This document shows positions 1 through 7,030 of a DNA stretch of 34,187 nucleotides, in pieces; position 1 is the stretch's first letter, and the number at the start of each line of letters is the position of its first letter. The notes beneath the pieces were generated by a model, which was not told the origin of the DNA, did no database searches, and worked only from the letters and a program-made list of their open reading frames with translations. The position numbers and the translations under genes were made by a program. The stretch is from positions 1-34,187 of the forward strand of contig CANFHM010000023.1 of the NCBI GenBank assembly GCA_947446975.1, read 5' to 3'. This DNA is from Microthrixaceae bacterium (GTDB taxonomy: Bacteria > Actinomycetota > Acidimicrobiia > Acidimicrobiales > Acidimicrobilacustridaceae).

Positions 1-1
1 C

Positions 2-142
2 AAGATCATCTACGCCGGCTACTTCCCGGCCGGGCTCAGCTACGACCGGATCTTCGCGGAACTCCCGAACGTGCCGTTCAAGGACGAGGTGTGGCCGAAG
101 TTCCTGCGTGACAACGCTCGCAGGGTCCTCAAGCTCGACTGA
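2..142 (+). CDS. Amidohydrolase-family protein, C-terminal end (5' truncated)
   Basis: Only the last 46 codons lie in the window; the reading frame runs from the window edge to TGA at 140-142. The tail (KIIYAGYFPAGL, then PFKDEVWPKFLRDNARRVLKLD split as DEVWPKFLRDN and ARRVLKLD) resembles the end of amidohydrolase-2 / TIM-barrel metal-dependent hydrolases. In that family a final helix ends in a 'NA.R...L' pattern after the last barrel strand. The metal ligands would be upstream, outside the window, so the substrate cannot be guessed. It converges on the acyl-CoA dehydrogenase, with a hairpin between them. The family call rests on the C-terminal pattern alone and is moderate. Confidence 0.55.
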   Translation, partial: KIIYAGYFPAGLSYDRIFAELPNVPFKDEVWPKFLRDNARRVLKLD

Positions 143-170
143 GCGCGGAACACACAGGGGATCTCACGGG

Positions 171-205
171 GACGAGCGGCGCCAGTGGGCGCCACTCGGC
201 TCGTC
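171..205. terminator. Bidirectional hairpin between convergent genes
   Basis: GACGAGC (171-177) pairs with GCTCGTC (199-205), and GGCGCC (178-183) pairs with GGCGCC (188-193) around an AGTG loop, leaving a 5-base bulge at 194-198. It lies between the two stop codons of convergent genes and directly abuts the stop of the minus-strand gene. There is no U-tract, which is usual in very G+C-rich actinobacteria. Confidence 0.55.
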
Positions 206-1438
206 CTAGGCCTTGAGGATGTCCTTCCAGGGAAGGTCCTTGTCGGGCTGCGAATCACGGGGAAGCCCGAGACCACCTTCGGCGATCATGTTGCGATGCA
301 CCTCGTTGGTGCCACCGCCGATCCGTGAGGCGAACTGCGAGAGCACGGCGTTCTGCCAGAACCCGGAGTCGGGGGCGTCGGCGCGGTCGAGCATGCCGGC
401 GGCCCCCTCGATCTCGAGTGCCAGGCTGGTCTTGATCTCGGCCGACTGCGTCATGAAGTTCTTCATGACCGACGGATGCGGCGGACGGCCGGTGCCGTTC
501 ATGATGAAGGTCTGCATGCGCAGACCCATGAGCGACAGCATGCGCTCCCGGGCGTAGATGTCGGCGAGTCCCTGACGCACCACGGGGTCGTCGGTGCGAC
601 CGAAGCGTCGTGCCGTGTCGAGCAGTGCGGAGAAACCAGCGACACCGCCACCGCCGCCGCCGATCAGACCGGCCTCGCTGGTGAGCACCGTGCGGGTGAC
701 CGGCCAGCCGTTGTCGATCTCGCCGATGACGTTCTCGACGGGGATGGCCACATCGTTGAAGAAGACCTCGTTGAAGTGCGACTGGCCGTTGGCCTGACGC
801 AGGGGACGCACCTCGATACCCGGGGTGTGCATGTCGACGATGAAAAAGGTGATGCCCTTGTGCTTGGGCGCATCGGGGTTCGAGCGGGTGATCAGGATGC
901 CGAAGTCGGCATGCTGCGCCTCGGAGTTCCAGACCTTCTGACCGTTGACGATGAACTGATCGCCGTCGCGCACCGCACGGGTGCCGAGCGCAGCCAGATC
1001 GGATCCGGCTCCGGGCTCGCTGAACAGCTGGCACCACAGCTCATCACCACGCAGGAGCGGCTTGAGATAGCGCTCCTGCTGGGCGGCGTTCCCGTGACGC
1101 ATGATCGGCGGACCGACGAGCGAGAGCGCAGCGTTGAGGAAGCCGGCGGTGACGTCGTAGGCCGCCACCTCCTGACCGAAGATGATCGAATCCGAGGCGG
1201 TGCCGCCGCGTCCGCCGAACTCCTTCGGCCAGGTGATACCCGCCCAGCCGTTGTCGAACAGCGTGCGCTGCCAGGCCTGGCACCGGGCCATGTAGGCCTC
1301 CGCAGCCTCATGGCTGTCGTCGACCGGTCCCCGTGACCAGTCGGCGTCCGTACCGGTCTTGCGCGAGGCGTTCGCGTCGAGGAAGGCACGGATCTCCGTG
1401 CGCAGGGCGGTCTCTTCCGGGGATTCGTCGAAGTTCAC
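206..1438 (-). CDS. Acyl-CoA dehydrogenase family protein (FadE-like)
   Basis: A 410-residue flavoprotein of full family length, predicted to oxidise an acyl-CoA to the 2,3-enoyl-CoA in the cytoplasm. The N-terminal helical domain has the NGWAGITWPKEFGG segment (about 63-77). The FAD/substrate motif QLFSEPGAGSDLA is at about 137-149. The C-terminal motif GGGTNEVHRNMIAEGG, typical of the FAD-contacting helix, is at about 374-389. The start is GTG at 1438, supported by a TAGAGT hexamer at 1447-1452 eight bases upstream and no Shine-Dalgarno, so a leaderless mRNA is likely. The gene is divergent from the lipoprotein at 1529 and convergent with the amidohydrolase. Substrate class (fatty acid, steroid side chain, aromatic) cannot be read from the sequence. 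Confidence 0.9.
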   Translation of the reverse strand: MNFDESPEETALRTEIRAFLDANASRKTGTDADWSRGPVDDSHEAAEAYMARCQAWQRTLFDNGWAGITWPKEFGGRGGTASDSIIFGQEVAAYDVTAGFLNAALSLVGPPIMRHGNAAQQERYLKPLLRGDELWCQLFSEPGAGSDLAALGTRAVRDGDQFIVNGQKVWNSEAQHADFGILITRSNPDAPKHKGITFFIVDMHTPGIEVRPLRQANGQSHFNEVFFNDVAIPVENVIGEIDNGWPVTRTVLTSEAGLIGGGGGGVAGFSALLDTARRFGRTDDPVVRQGLADIYARERMLSLMGLRMQTFIMNGTGRPPHPSVMKNFMTQSAEIKTSLALEIEGAAGMLDRADAPDSGFWQNAVLSQFASRIGGGTNEVHRNMIAEGGLGLPRDSQPDKDLPWKDILKA

Positions 1439-1446
1439 GGCACGGG

Positions 1447-1452
1447 ACTCTA
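1447..1452 (-). promoter_or_regulatory. -10 element of the acyl-CoA dehydrogenase
   Basis: TAGAGT on the minus strand, 8 bases before the GTG start at 1438. It fits the TANNNT pattern seen before most starts in this window. Confidence 0.5.
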
Positions 1453-1516
1453 GATGGCCCCTGCAGTGGATCCGTAACCGACACGGGATGGCGAGAGGGC
1501 GGCACGGGGAGCGGCA

Positions 1517-1522
1517 TAGTGT
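1517..1522 (+). promoter_or_regulatory. -10 element of the chagasin-like lipoprotein gene
   Basis: TAGTGT ending exactly 6 bases before the GTG at 1529. The predicted transcription start falls on or next to the start codon. Confidence 0.55.
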
Positions 1523-1528
1523 GCCGAC

Positions 1529-2122
1529 GTGGTCCTCGCCCCCCGCCTCCGCCGAGACGTCGTCTCCGTCGTCGCAGGGCTCCTGATGCTGGCGATCATC
1601 GCCACCACCCTCGGTTCCTGCGGGGGCTCCGGATCGGGTTCATCGGCGGCGGGCTCCGATCCCTCCACCACCGCCGATCCCGCACTCGTCGATCCGCTGG
1701 CACCGACCCGGTTCTCGGATCCGACCCAACCGGTGCCGGTGACGCTCGGTGGACGCTTCGACCTCGTCGTCCCCGCTGATCCCACACGCGGATGGCGGTG
1801 GGTGCTCGAACCGGTGGACACCGCCGTCGTCGTGCCGCTGGCCAGCGAGTTCCTCGATGATCCGGAACTCCTCGTCTCCACCTCCTCGACCACCAGCAGC
1901 ACGAGCAGCACCCTCGAGCCCACCGTCACCTGGATCCCCACGACCACCACCACGATCGACCCCGACTCCCCCGAGGCGGCGCCGCTGGTGCAGGTGATCT
2001 CGTTCGCCGGTCGTTCCGTCGCCACCACCGAGATCCATCTGCGCTACGAACGGATCGGCGGCTCGGGCGCTGCACCGCGCCGCACCACGTTCACCGTGGT
2101 CGTGCGCCCGCCCTCGTCCTGA
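1529..2122 (+). CDS. Lipoprotein with chagasin-like (inhibitor I42) domain and Ser/Thr-rich insert
   Basis: A 197-residue predicted secreted lipoprotein. The N-terminus has arginines, a hydrophobic stretch (about 12-27) and a lipobox-like LGSC ending in Cys, followed by a Gly/Ser linker. The mature part resembles chagasin-type cysteine-protease inhibitors (I42): 'VTLGGRFDLVVPADPTRGWRW' (two parts: VTLGGRFDLVV and PADPTRGWRW) matches the strand and NPTTGYxW loop of that family. The end (TEIHLRYERIGG, then FTVVVR) matches the last strands. Between them lies a low-complexity Ser/Thr stretch (STSSTTSSTSST ... TTTTTI), unusual within this fold. Start is GTG 1529, six bases past TAGTGT. If the fold call is right it would bind papain-like proteases outside the membrane; the target is unknown. 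Fold call moderate, lipoprotein call good. Confidence 0.6.
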   Translation: MVLAPRLRRDVVSVVAGLLMLAIIATTLGSCGGSGSGSSAAGSDPSTTADPALVDPLAPTRFSDPTQPVPVTLGGRFDLVVPADPTRGWRWVLEPVDTAVVVPLASEFLDDPELLVSTSSTTSSTSSTLEPTVTWIPTTTTTIDPDSPEAAPLVQVISFAGRSVATTEIHLRYERIGGSGAAPRRTTFTVVVRPPSS

Positions 2123-2123
2123 C

Positions 2124-2570
2124 TCAGTCGGGGGCCCCGCCGGCCGAGCGTTCCGCCCGGAGACGTTCGAGATCCTCCGCCAGTTCGAATCCCGGAGCGA
2201 CGCCGTCATCGAACCCGAGCGGGGTCATGGCGAGATCGATCGCCACCCAGATGGTGCGCGAGAAAGGGAAGAACAGCACCGGCACCACCAGCGCGCTCAG
2301 CGCGGTGCCCACGCCGATCGGGACGATCGGAGGATCGGGCCAGGTGACACCGACCCCGATGGCGAGGATGAGGATCACCACCGTCTGGACGAGGCAGATG
2401 TTGAGGAACCAGGAACCGAGCCACTGACCCGGCTCGCGCCGGAAGTTCAGACCGCATCCCGGGCAGGCCGGCGCCATGAGGACCCACCGCCGGAAGATGT
2501 GCCCGTGCGCACACAGCGGACAGCGACGCAGCGCGCCGCGCCGCAGAAGTGTCGATGCCGGGACGCCCAT
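2124..2570 (-). CDS. DUF983 family membrane protein (first of two)
   Basis: A 148-residue protein with two CxxC pairs, CPLC at 17-20 and CPGC at 36-39, which probably form a zinc ribbon. Two hydrophobic segments follow (about 54-77 and 83-103), then the conserved FFPFSRTIWVAIDL segment. This order is characteristic of DUF983 proteins, whose function is unknown. Start ATG 2570 puts the first CxxC near the N-terminus and has CACACT six bases upstream. It is divergent from the DUF2332 gene (start 2634). A clear paralogue lies at 4302-4781 on the other strand, sharing the GH(I/L)F.RW and FFPFS(R/K)TIW segments. Confidence 0.8.
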   Translation of the reverse strand: MGVPASTLLRRGALRRCPLCAHGHIFRRWVLMAPACPGCGLNFRREPGQWLGSWFLNICLVQTVVILILAIGVGVTWPDPPIVPIGVGTALSALVVPVLFFPFSRTIWVAIDLAMTPLGFDDGVAPGFELAEDLERLRAERSAGGAPD

Positions 2571-2576
2571 GACCCA

Positions 2577-2582
2577 AGTGTG
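2577..2582 (-). promoter_or_regulatory. Probable -10 element of the first DUF983 gene
   Basis: CACACT on the minus strand, 6 bases before ATG 2570. The same hexamer and next bases (CACACTTGG) precede the small gene at 16662, also at 6 bases, so it may be a variant of TANNNT. Confidence 0.35.
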
Positions 2583-2620
2583 GCGCGGCACCCACCCCGG
2601 AGCCCGCCTCGGGGGGCCGA

Positions 2621-2626
2621 TAACCT
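2621..2626 (+). promoter_or_regulatory. -10 element of the DUF2332 gene
   Basis: TAACCT, 7 bases before the GTG at 2634. It supports 2634 over in-frame starts further upstream, which would run into the divergent DUF983 gene. Confidence 0.5.
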
Positions 2627-2633
2627 CCCCACG

Positions 2634-3779
2634 GTGAGCGCCGCCATCCCGATCGACGAACTGCGGGCCCAGTTCATCGAGCTCGCCGATCAGGACTTCG
2701 CGGGCTACTGCCCGATCTACGACCGCCTCGCCCGAGCGCTCTCCGGGGACACCGACGCGCTCGCGTGCATCACCGAGCACCGACCCGGCTCGACCCGCAC
2801 GGCGGTGCTGCTGCTGGGCGCCACCCACGATCTCGTGCTGCAGGATCCCGGGAGCGGACTCGCCGCCATCTACCGCGGCGACAGCGACGCTGATCCCTGG
2901 CCGGAGTTCCGGGCCCTGCTGCTCGGACGGGCGGCGGACATCGCGACGACGATGCGCACCCGCACCACGCAGACCAACGAGGTGGGTCGCAGCGCCAATC
3001 TGCTCGCGGTGTATGCGTCAGTCTCCCGGGCGCTCACCCGCCACGGCGATGATCGACCCCTCTCCATCATCGAGATCGGTCCCAGCGCCGGCCTCAACCT
3101 CCTCGCCGACCGCTTCCATGTGGAGTACGTCCGCGGCGACAGCATCGTGTCCTCGGCCGGCCGATCGACCTCACCGGTGCACCTGCGCTGTGAACTCCTC
3201 AGCGACACGCACTTCCCCGGCGTCACGGGCATGCACGAGATCGTCGGGCGGGGTGGCGTCGATCCCGCCCCCGTCGACATCACCGATCCGGCCGATGCCC
3301 GTTGGCTGCGGGCCTGTGTCTGGCCCGGGGTGCCGGATCGACCGGAACGACTGGCGGCCGCCATCGACCTGGCCCGACAGGACCCACCTCGGCTCCTTCG
3401 CGGCGATGCCGTCGCCGACCTCGGCGAGATCCTGCGCTCGGTCCCCGACGATGTGTTCCCCATCGTGACCTCGACATGGGTCCTCGCATACCTGCCCCGG
3501 GAGGACCGCACACAGGTCTGTGCGCTCATCGACGAGATCGGCGCCAGCCGGGATCTGGCGTTCGTCACCGGCGAGGCCGCCAGCGTCACCCCGTGGATCC
3601 CGCCGATCGACGCCGAGCGCCTCCCGCCGGGCGCCGAGGAGGGCACCCCGACCGTGTTCGGTGTGCGACTGTGGCTCGGGGGACAGAGCCGGACATGGGC
3701 TCCGGCGGTGTGCCACCCTCACGGACGATGGATGGCGTGGCTCGAGGACGAACCACCGACGGAGGAACCACATGGCTGA
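2634..3779 (+). CDS. DUF2332 family protein
   Basis: A 381-residue soluble protein. Its length and features match DUF2332: a glycine-rich EIGPSAGLNLL segment (147-157), which looks like the SAM-binding loop of a Rossmann-type methyltransferase, a central STWVLAYL strand, and a C-terminal HPHGRWMAWL block. The family has no established function; a methyltransferase-like fold is inference from the glycine motif. The start is GTG 2634, seven bases after TAACCT. The stop overlaps the Nudix start by 8 bases, so the two are probably translated together. It is first in a plus-strand run to 7006. Confidence 0.75.
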   Translation: MSAAIPIDELRAQFIELADQDFAGYCPIYDRLARALSGDTDALACITEHRPGSTRTAVLLLGATHDLVLQDPGSGLAAIYRGDSDADPWPEFRALLLGRAADIATTMRTRTTQTNEVGRSANLLAVYASVSRALTRHGDDRPLSIIEIGPSAGLNLLADRFHVEYVRGDSIVSSAGRSTSPVHLRCELLSDTHFPGVTGMHEIVGRGGVDPAPVDITDPADARWLRACVWPGVPDRPERLAAAIDLARQDPPRLLRGDAVADLGEILRSVPDDVFPIVTSTWVLAYLPREDRTQVCALIDEIGASRDLAFVTGEAASVTPWIPPIDAERLPPGAEEGTPTVFGVRLWLGGQSRTWAPAVCHPHGRWMAWLEDEPPTEEPHG

Positions 3780-4290
3780 CTGGGTGCTGAAGCGGACTGC
3801 GGCGAGGGTGGTCGTGCTCGACCAGCACGGACACACGCTGCTGCTGCGGGCAAAGGATCCCGCCGATGCGTCGAAGGGCCACTGGTGGGAGATCCCCGGC
3901 GGCGGGATCGAGCACGGCGAGACGAGCGCCGAGGCGGCCCGACGCGAGCTCTTCGAGGAGACCGGCATCGTGGAGGCCGAGATCGGACCCTGCGTCTGGA
4001 CCCAGCACTCGAAGTTCACCTTCGCCGGCTGGAAGTTCGACCAGCACGAACATGTGCACATCGCCTGGACCGATCGCATCGACCTCGACACCATCCGGCC
4101 CGGCGGTCTCGAGATGTTCGAGGCGATGGCCTTCGGTGGACACAACTGGTGGCAGCTCGATGAGCTCCTCGCCTCCGAGGATGCAGTGCTGCCCCGACGG
4201 CTCCGGGAGTTCCTGCCCGATCTCGTCGCCGGTCGGCTCCCCGCCACGCCACTCGACATCACCCATGTCGATCCCTCGATCGACTTCTGA
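3772..4290 (+). CDS. Nudix hydrolase
   Basis: A 172-residue Nudix-domain protein. The Nudix box is complete at residues 44-66 and fits GX5EX7REUXEEXGU: G44, E50, R58-E59-L60, E62-E63, G65-I66. The two glutamates before the last glycine bind the catalytic divalent metal. The family cleaves nucleoside diphosphates linked to another moiety; the substrate here is not evident. ATG 3772 follows a GGAGG ribosome binding site (about 3761-3765) inside the end of the DUF2332 gene, which it overlaps by 8 bases. This is one of the minority of genes with a clear Shine-Dalgarno, as expected for an internal operon gene. The DUF983 gene follows 11 bases later. Confidence 0.9.
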   Translation: MADWVLKRTAARVVVLDQHGHTLLLRAKDPADASKGHWWEIPGGGIEHGETSAEAARRELFEETGIVEAEIGPCVWTQHSKFTFAGWKFDQHEHVHIAWTDRIDLDTIRPGGLEMFEAMAFGGHNWWQLDELLASEDAVLPRRLREFLPDLVAGRLPATPLDITHVDPSIDF

Positions 4291-4301
4291 ACGCTGCACC
4301 G

Positions 4302-4781
4302 TTGACCTCCACGACCCCCGGGGATCAGCCCATCGCCGACTCCCCCGAGCCGTTCGACATCGACGCCCACCGACTGGTGGCGTTCCTGCGCGGGTGCCGC
4401 AAGCACTGTCCGGTCTGCAACCAAGGCCACCTCTTCACCCGTTGGTTCACCTTCGCCGAGCGCTGTCCTCGCTGCGACCTCCGGTTCGAGCGGATCGAGG
4501 GACACTGGACGGGTGATCTCGGGATCAACACGATCGTGAGCTTCGGGACGCTGCTCATCGCACTCATCGTCGGGTTCCTGCTCAGCTGGCCCGATGCACC
4601 CGGCGTGGGTCTCTTCATCGTCGCCGTGTCGATCGCGGCGTTCGTGCCGCTGGTGTTCTTCCCGTTCTCGAAGACCATCTGGCTCGCCATCGACCTGATC
4701 TTCCGTCCCCTCGAACCCGGTGAGGTCCGTGCCGGGTTCGGCCCCCAGCGGGGCGACGCCGGGAGTCGACCCGTAGGCTGA
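4302..4781 (+). CDS. DUF983 family membrane protein (second of two)
   Basis: A 159-residue DUF983 protein with CPVC (36-39) and CPRC (55-58) probable zinc pairs, two membrane segments (about 76-95 and 101-120) and the FFPFSKTIWLAIDLIFRPL signature. It is paralogous to the protein at 2124-2570 but has about 20 extra N-terminal residues. The start is uncertain: TTG 4302 sits 11 bases after the Nudix stop and gives the full N-terminus, whereas GTG 4377 would still keep both CxxC pairs. It lies between the Nudix and flavoprotein genes in the same direction. The GGR-type gene starts 7 bases past the stop, and its -10 hexamer overlaps the last codons here. Function unknown. Confidence 0.78.
   Translation: MTSTTPGDQPIADSPEPFDIDAHRLVAFLRGCRKHCPVCNQGHLFTRWFTFAERCPRCDLRFERIEGHWTGDLGINTIVSFGTLLIALIVGFLLSWPDAPGVGLFIVAVSIAAFVPLVFFPFSKTIWLAIDLIFRPLEPGEVRAGFGPQRGDAGSRPVG
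4774..4779 (+). promoter_or_regulatory. -10 element of the GGR-type flavoprotein gene
   Basis: TAGGCT, 9 bases before ATG 4789, inside the end of the upstream DUF983 gene. It suggests the flavoprotein can be expressed apart from the upstream operon. Confidence 0.4.
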
Positions 4782-4788
4782 GGCCACC

Positions 4789-6063
4789 ATGAAGCTGCTC
4801 CATGACACCGCCGAACCGACCGTGGAATCCCCCGCCCGGGTGGTCGATGTCCTGGTCGTGGGCGCCGGTCCGGCCGGGATCGCCGCCGCCATCACCGCCC
4901 ATCGAGCCGGCTCCAGTGTGCTCGTCATCGATCGGGCGACCTTCCCCCGCGACAAGATCTGCGGTGACGGACTCACCACCGCAGCACTGCGCGAACTCGA
5001 CGCCCTCGGTCTCGATCCGGCCACGGTGCCGTCATGGATCGATGTGCACGACGCCCTGGTCCGATCTCCCAGCGGGCATGAGGTCGTGTTCCCCTTCCCG
5101 GAGGGTGCCGGTCTCTACGGCGCAGTGTGTCGCCGTCGTGATCTCGACCTCGCGCTCGTGCAGCACGCCCGGGCCCTCGGGATCGAGATCCTCGAGGGAG
5201 TCAGCTTCACCAGTCTCACCGAGACCCCCGAACGCAACCTGACCGAGGTCGACGGGCTCGGCCGGGTCGAGTCGGCATGGGTCATCGCGGCCGACGGCAT
5301 GTGGTCGGCGGTGCGCAAGGCGGTGGGCGCCGCCCAGCCCGGGTACCGCGGCGAATGGCATGCGTTCCGTCAGTACTTCCGATCCGTGTCACCGCAGGCC
5401 GCATCGCAGTTGGTGGTGTGGTTCGAACCTGATCTCCTGCCGGGCTACGCGTGGTCGTTCCCCCTCGGCGACGGCTCGGCCAACGTCGGGTTCGGGATCC
5501 TCCGGGGCAGTTCGTACTCCGTGCCGGCGATGGCGGCGGTCTGGCGGGATCTCCTCCAACGGCCCCATGTGCACGAGTTCCTCGGTCCCGATGCCGTGGC
5601 GGAGGGACCGCACCGGGCCTGGCCAATCCCTGCCCGCGTCGATGCGATCACTCTGACCCATCACCGCACCCTGTTCGTCGGCGATGCCGCTGCGGCCACC
5701 GACCCGATGACCGGGGAGGGCATCGGTCAGGCGCTCGCCACCGGACGATGGGCCGCCGAGGCCATCACGTTGAACCCGTCGAACCCGGTGCGGGCCTGTG
5801 GGGAGTACGAGCACACCGTGCACGACGAACTGGCCGTCGATCATCGCTTCGCCGAGCAGCTCACCGGGATCCTGCGGCGCCCATGGGGTGCCCGGGGTGC
5901 CGTGCGCGTGGCCGGCGCCACCGCCTGGACCCGACGCAACTTCGCCCGGTGGTTGTTCGAGGACTACCCGCGGGCCCTCATCCTCACCCCCCGGCGCTGG
6001 AAGCGGCACATGTTCACCGGTGCGGGCGCCTACCGTGGGCGCCGTGAAGACACGACTGACTGA
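4789..6063 (+). CDS. Geranylgeranyl-reductase-family FAD-dependent oxidoreductase
   Basis: A 424-residue FAD protein of the PHBH-fold geranylgeranyl reductase group. The dinucleotide-binding GAGPAG is at 25-30 after a VDVLVV strand. The FPRDKICGDGL block typical of this family is at 52-62. The second FAD motif GDAAAATDPMTGEGIG is at about 298-313. Relatives saturate isoprenoid double bonds, for example in menaquinone or archaeal-type lipids. A menaquinone-reductase (MenJ-like) role is plausible for an actinobacterium, but no men genes are nearby, so I give no symbol. Start ATG 4789; -10-like TAGGCT lies 9 bases upstream. The 3' end overlaps the next gene by 20 bases and contains that gene's promoter. 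Confidence 0.8.
   Translation: MKLLHDTAEPTVESPARVVDVLVVGAGPAGIAAAITAHRAGSSVLVIDRATFPRDKICGDGLTTAALRELDALGLDPATVPSWIDVHDALVRSPSGHEVVFPFPEGAGLYGAVCRRRDLDLALVQHARALGIEILEGVSFTSLTETPERNLTEVDGLGRVESAWVIAADGMWSAVRKAVGAAQPGYRGEWHAFRQYFRSVSPQAASQLVVWFEPDLLPGYAWSFPLGDGSANVGFGILRGSSYSVPAMAAVWRDLLQRPHVHEFLGPDAVAEGPHRAWPIPARVDAITLTHHRTLFVGDAAAATDPMTGEGIGQALATGRWAAEAITLNPSNPVRACGEYEHTVHDELAVDHRFAEQLTGILRRPWGARGAVRVAGATAWTRRNFARWLFEDYPRALILTPRRWKRHMFTGAGAYRGRREDTTD
6031..6036 (+). promoter_or_regulatory. -10 element of the nitronate-monooxygenase-type gene
   Basis: TACCGT, 7 bases before GTG 6044, inside the coding region of the upstream flavoprotein. Confidence 0.45.
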
Positions 6064-7006
6064 CATCCTCGAGGTCGAACATCCGGTGATGCTCGCCGGC
6101 ATGGGCGGCGTGAGCTACAGCACCCTCGTCGCCGCGGTGAGCGAGGCCGGTGGTTTCGGCTGCATGGGCGCCTCCACCATGAGCATGGAGCGCATGGAGG
6201 CGGAGATGTCCGCCGTGCGCGCCGCCACCGACAAGCCCTTCGGTGTGGATCTCCTCACCGCCATGCCCGGCGACATGCCGGCGCAGGTGCAGTCGATCAT
6301 CGATCATGGCGGACGGGTCTTCGTGGCCGGACTCGGCGTGCCCCGCGATGTCGTCGAGCTCTGCCACGACAACAACGTCCTCGTCGCCAGCATGTGCGGC
6401 AAGGTGCGCCATGCCGTCGCTGCGGTGGCCGCCGGCTGCGATCTCGTCATCGCCCAGGGCACCGAGGCCGGTGGCCACACCGGCACCGTGGCCACCATGG
6501 CCCTCGTCCCCCAGATCGTCGACGTCGTCGAGGGGACGGTCCCGGTCGTGGCCGCCGGTGGCCTCTTCGATGGTCGCGGCCTCGCCGCCGCACTCACGCT
6601 CGGAGCCGATGGCATCTGGGTGGGCACCCGGTTCATCGCCACACCCGAGGCCTATGGCACGCCGGGCTACAAGGACCGTCTGCTCACCATGGCCGAGGAC
6701 GACACCGTCATCACCAAGGGTTTCACCGGCAAGACCTGCCGGGTGGCCCGCAACTCCTACACCCAGTACTGGGACGAGCATCTCGACGAGATCCAGCCCT
6801 TCCCGGCCCAGTTCATCCGCTCGATGAACGAGGGAGCGAACCATCTCGGCGCCGGACCCGACACCGAGGTGGATCCGGACCGCGAGTTCTGGCCGGCCGG
6901 TCAGGGGGTCGGCGCCATCGACGAACTGGTCCCTGCCGGGGACCTGGTGCATCGGTTCGTGGCCGAGGCCGAAGCGGTGCTCGATCGGGTCAGCGCGCTG
7001 CGCTGA
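6044..7006 (+). CDS. Nitronate monooxygenase family FMN protein
   Basis: A 320-residue FMN-dependent TIM-barrel protein of the nitronate monooxygenase / 2-nitropropane dioxygenase family. The N-terminal HPVMLAGMGGVS block (13-24) contacts FMN. AQGTEAGGHTG (137-147) carries the family's conserved histidine. AAGGLFDGRG and GADGIWVGTRF (about 170-197) form the phosphate-binding end of the barrel. Such enzymes oxidise alkyl nitronates or, in some members, act as enoyl reductases or dehydrogenases. GTG 6044 is chosen because the family's first strand begins here and TACCGT lies 7 bases upstream; the frame is open upstream but overlaps the flavoprotein. It converges on the F420-type gene ending at 7031. 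Exact substrate unknown. Confidence 0.85.
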   Translation: MKTRLTDILEVEHPVMLAGMGGVSYSTLVAAVSEAGGFGCMGASTMSMERMEAEMSAVRAATDKPFGVDLLTAMPGDMPAQVQSIIDHGGRVFVAGLGVPRDVVELCHDNNVLVASMCGKVRHAVAAVAAGCDLVIAQGTEAGGHTGTVATMALVPQIVDVVEGTVPVVAAGGLFDGRGLAAALTLGADGIWVGTRFIATPEAYGTPGYKDRLLTMAEDDTVITKGFTGKTCRVARNSYTQYWDEHLDEIQPFPAQFIRSMNEGANHLGAGPDTEVDPDREFWPAGQGVGAIDELVPAGDLVHRFVAEAEAVLDRVSALR

Positions 7007-7030
7007 CCCGACTGCTGCACCGGACCCGGT

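Noticed and set aside
3171-5024. A 617-codon minus-strand frame opposite DUF2332, Nudix and DUF983 genes
   Set aside because: It is a shadow of real plus-strand genes, with repetitive Ser/Arg/Pro composition.
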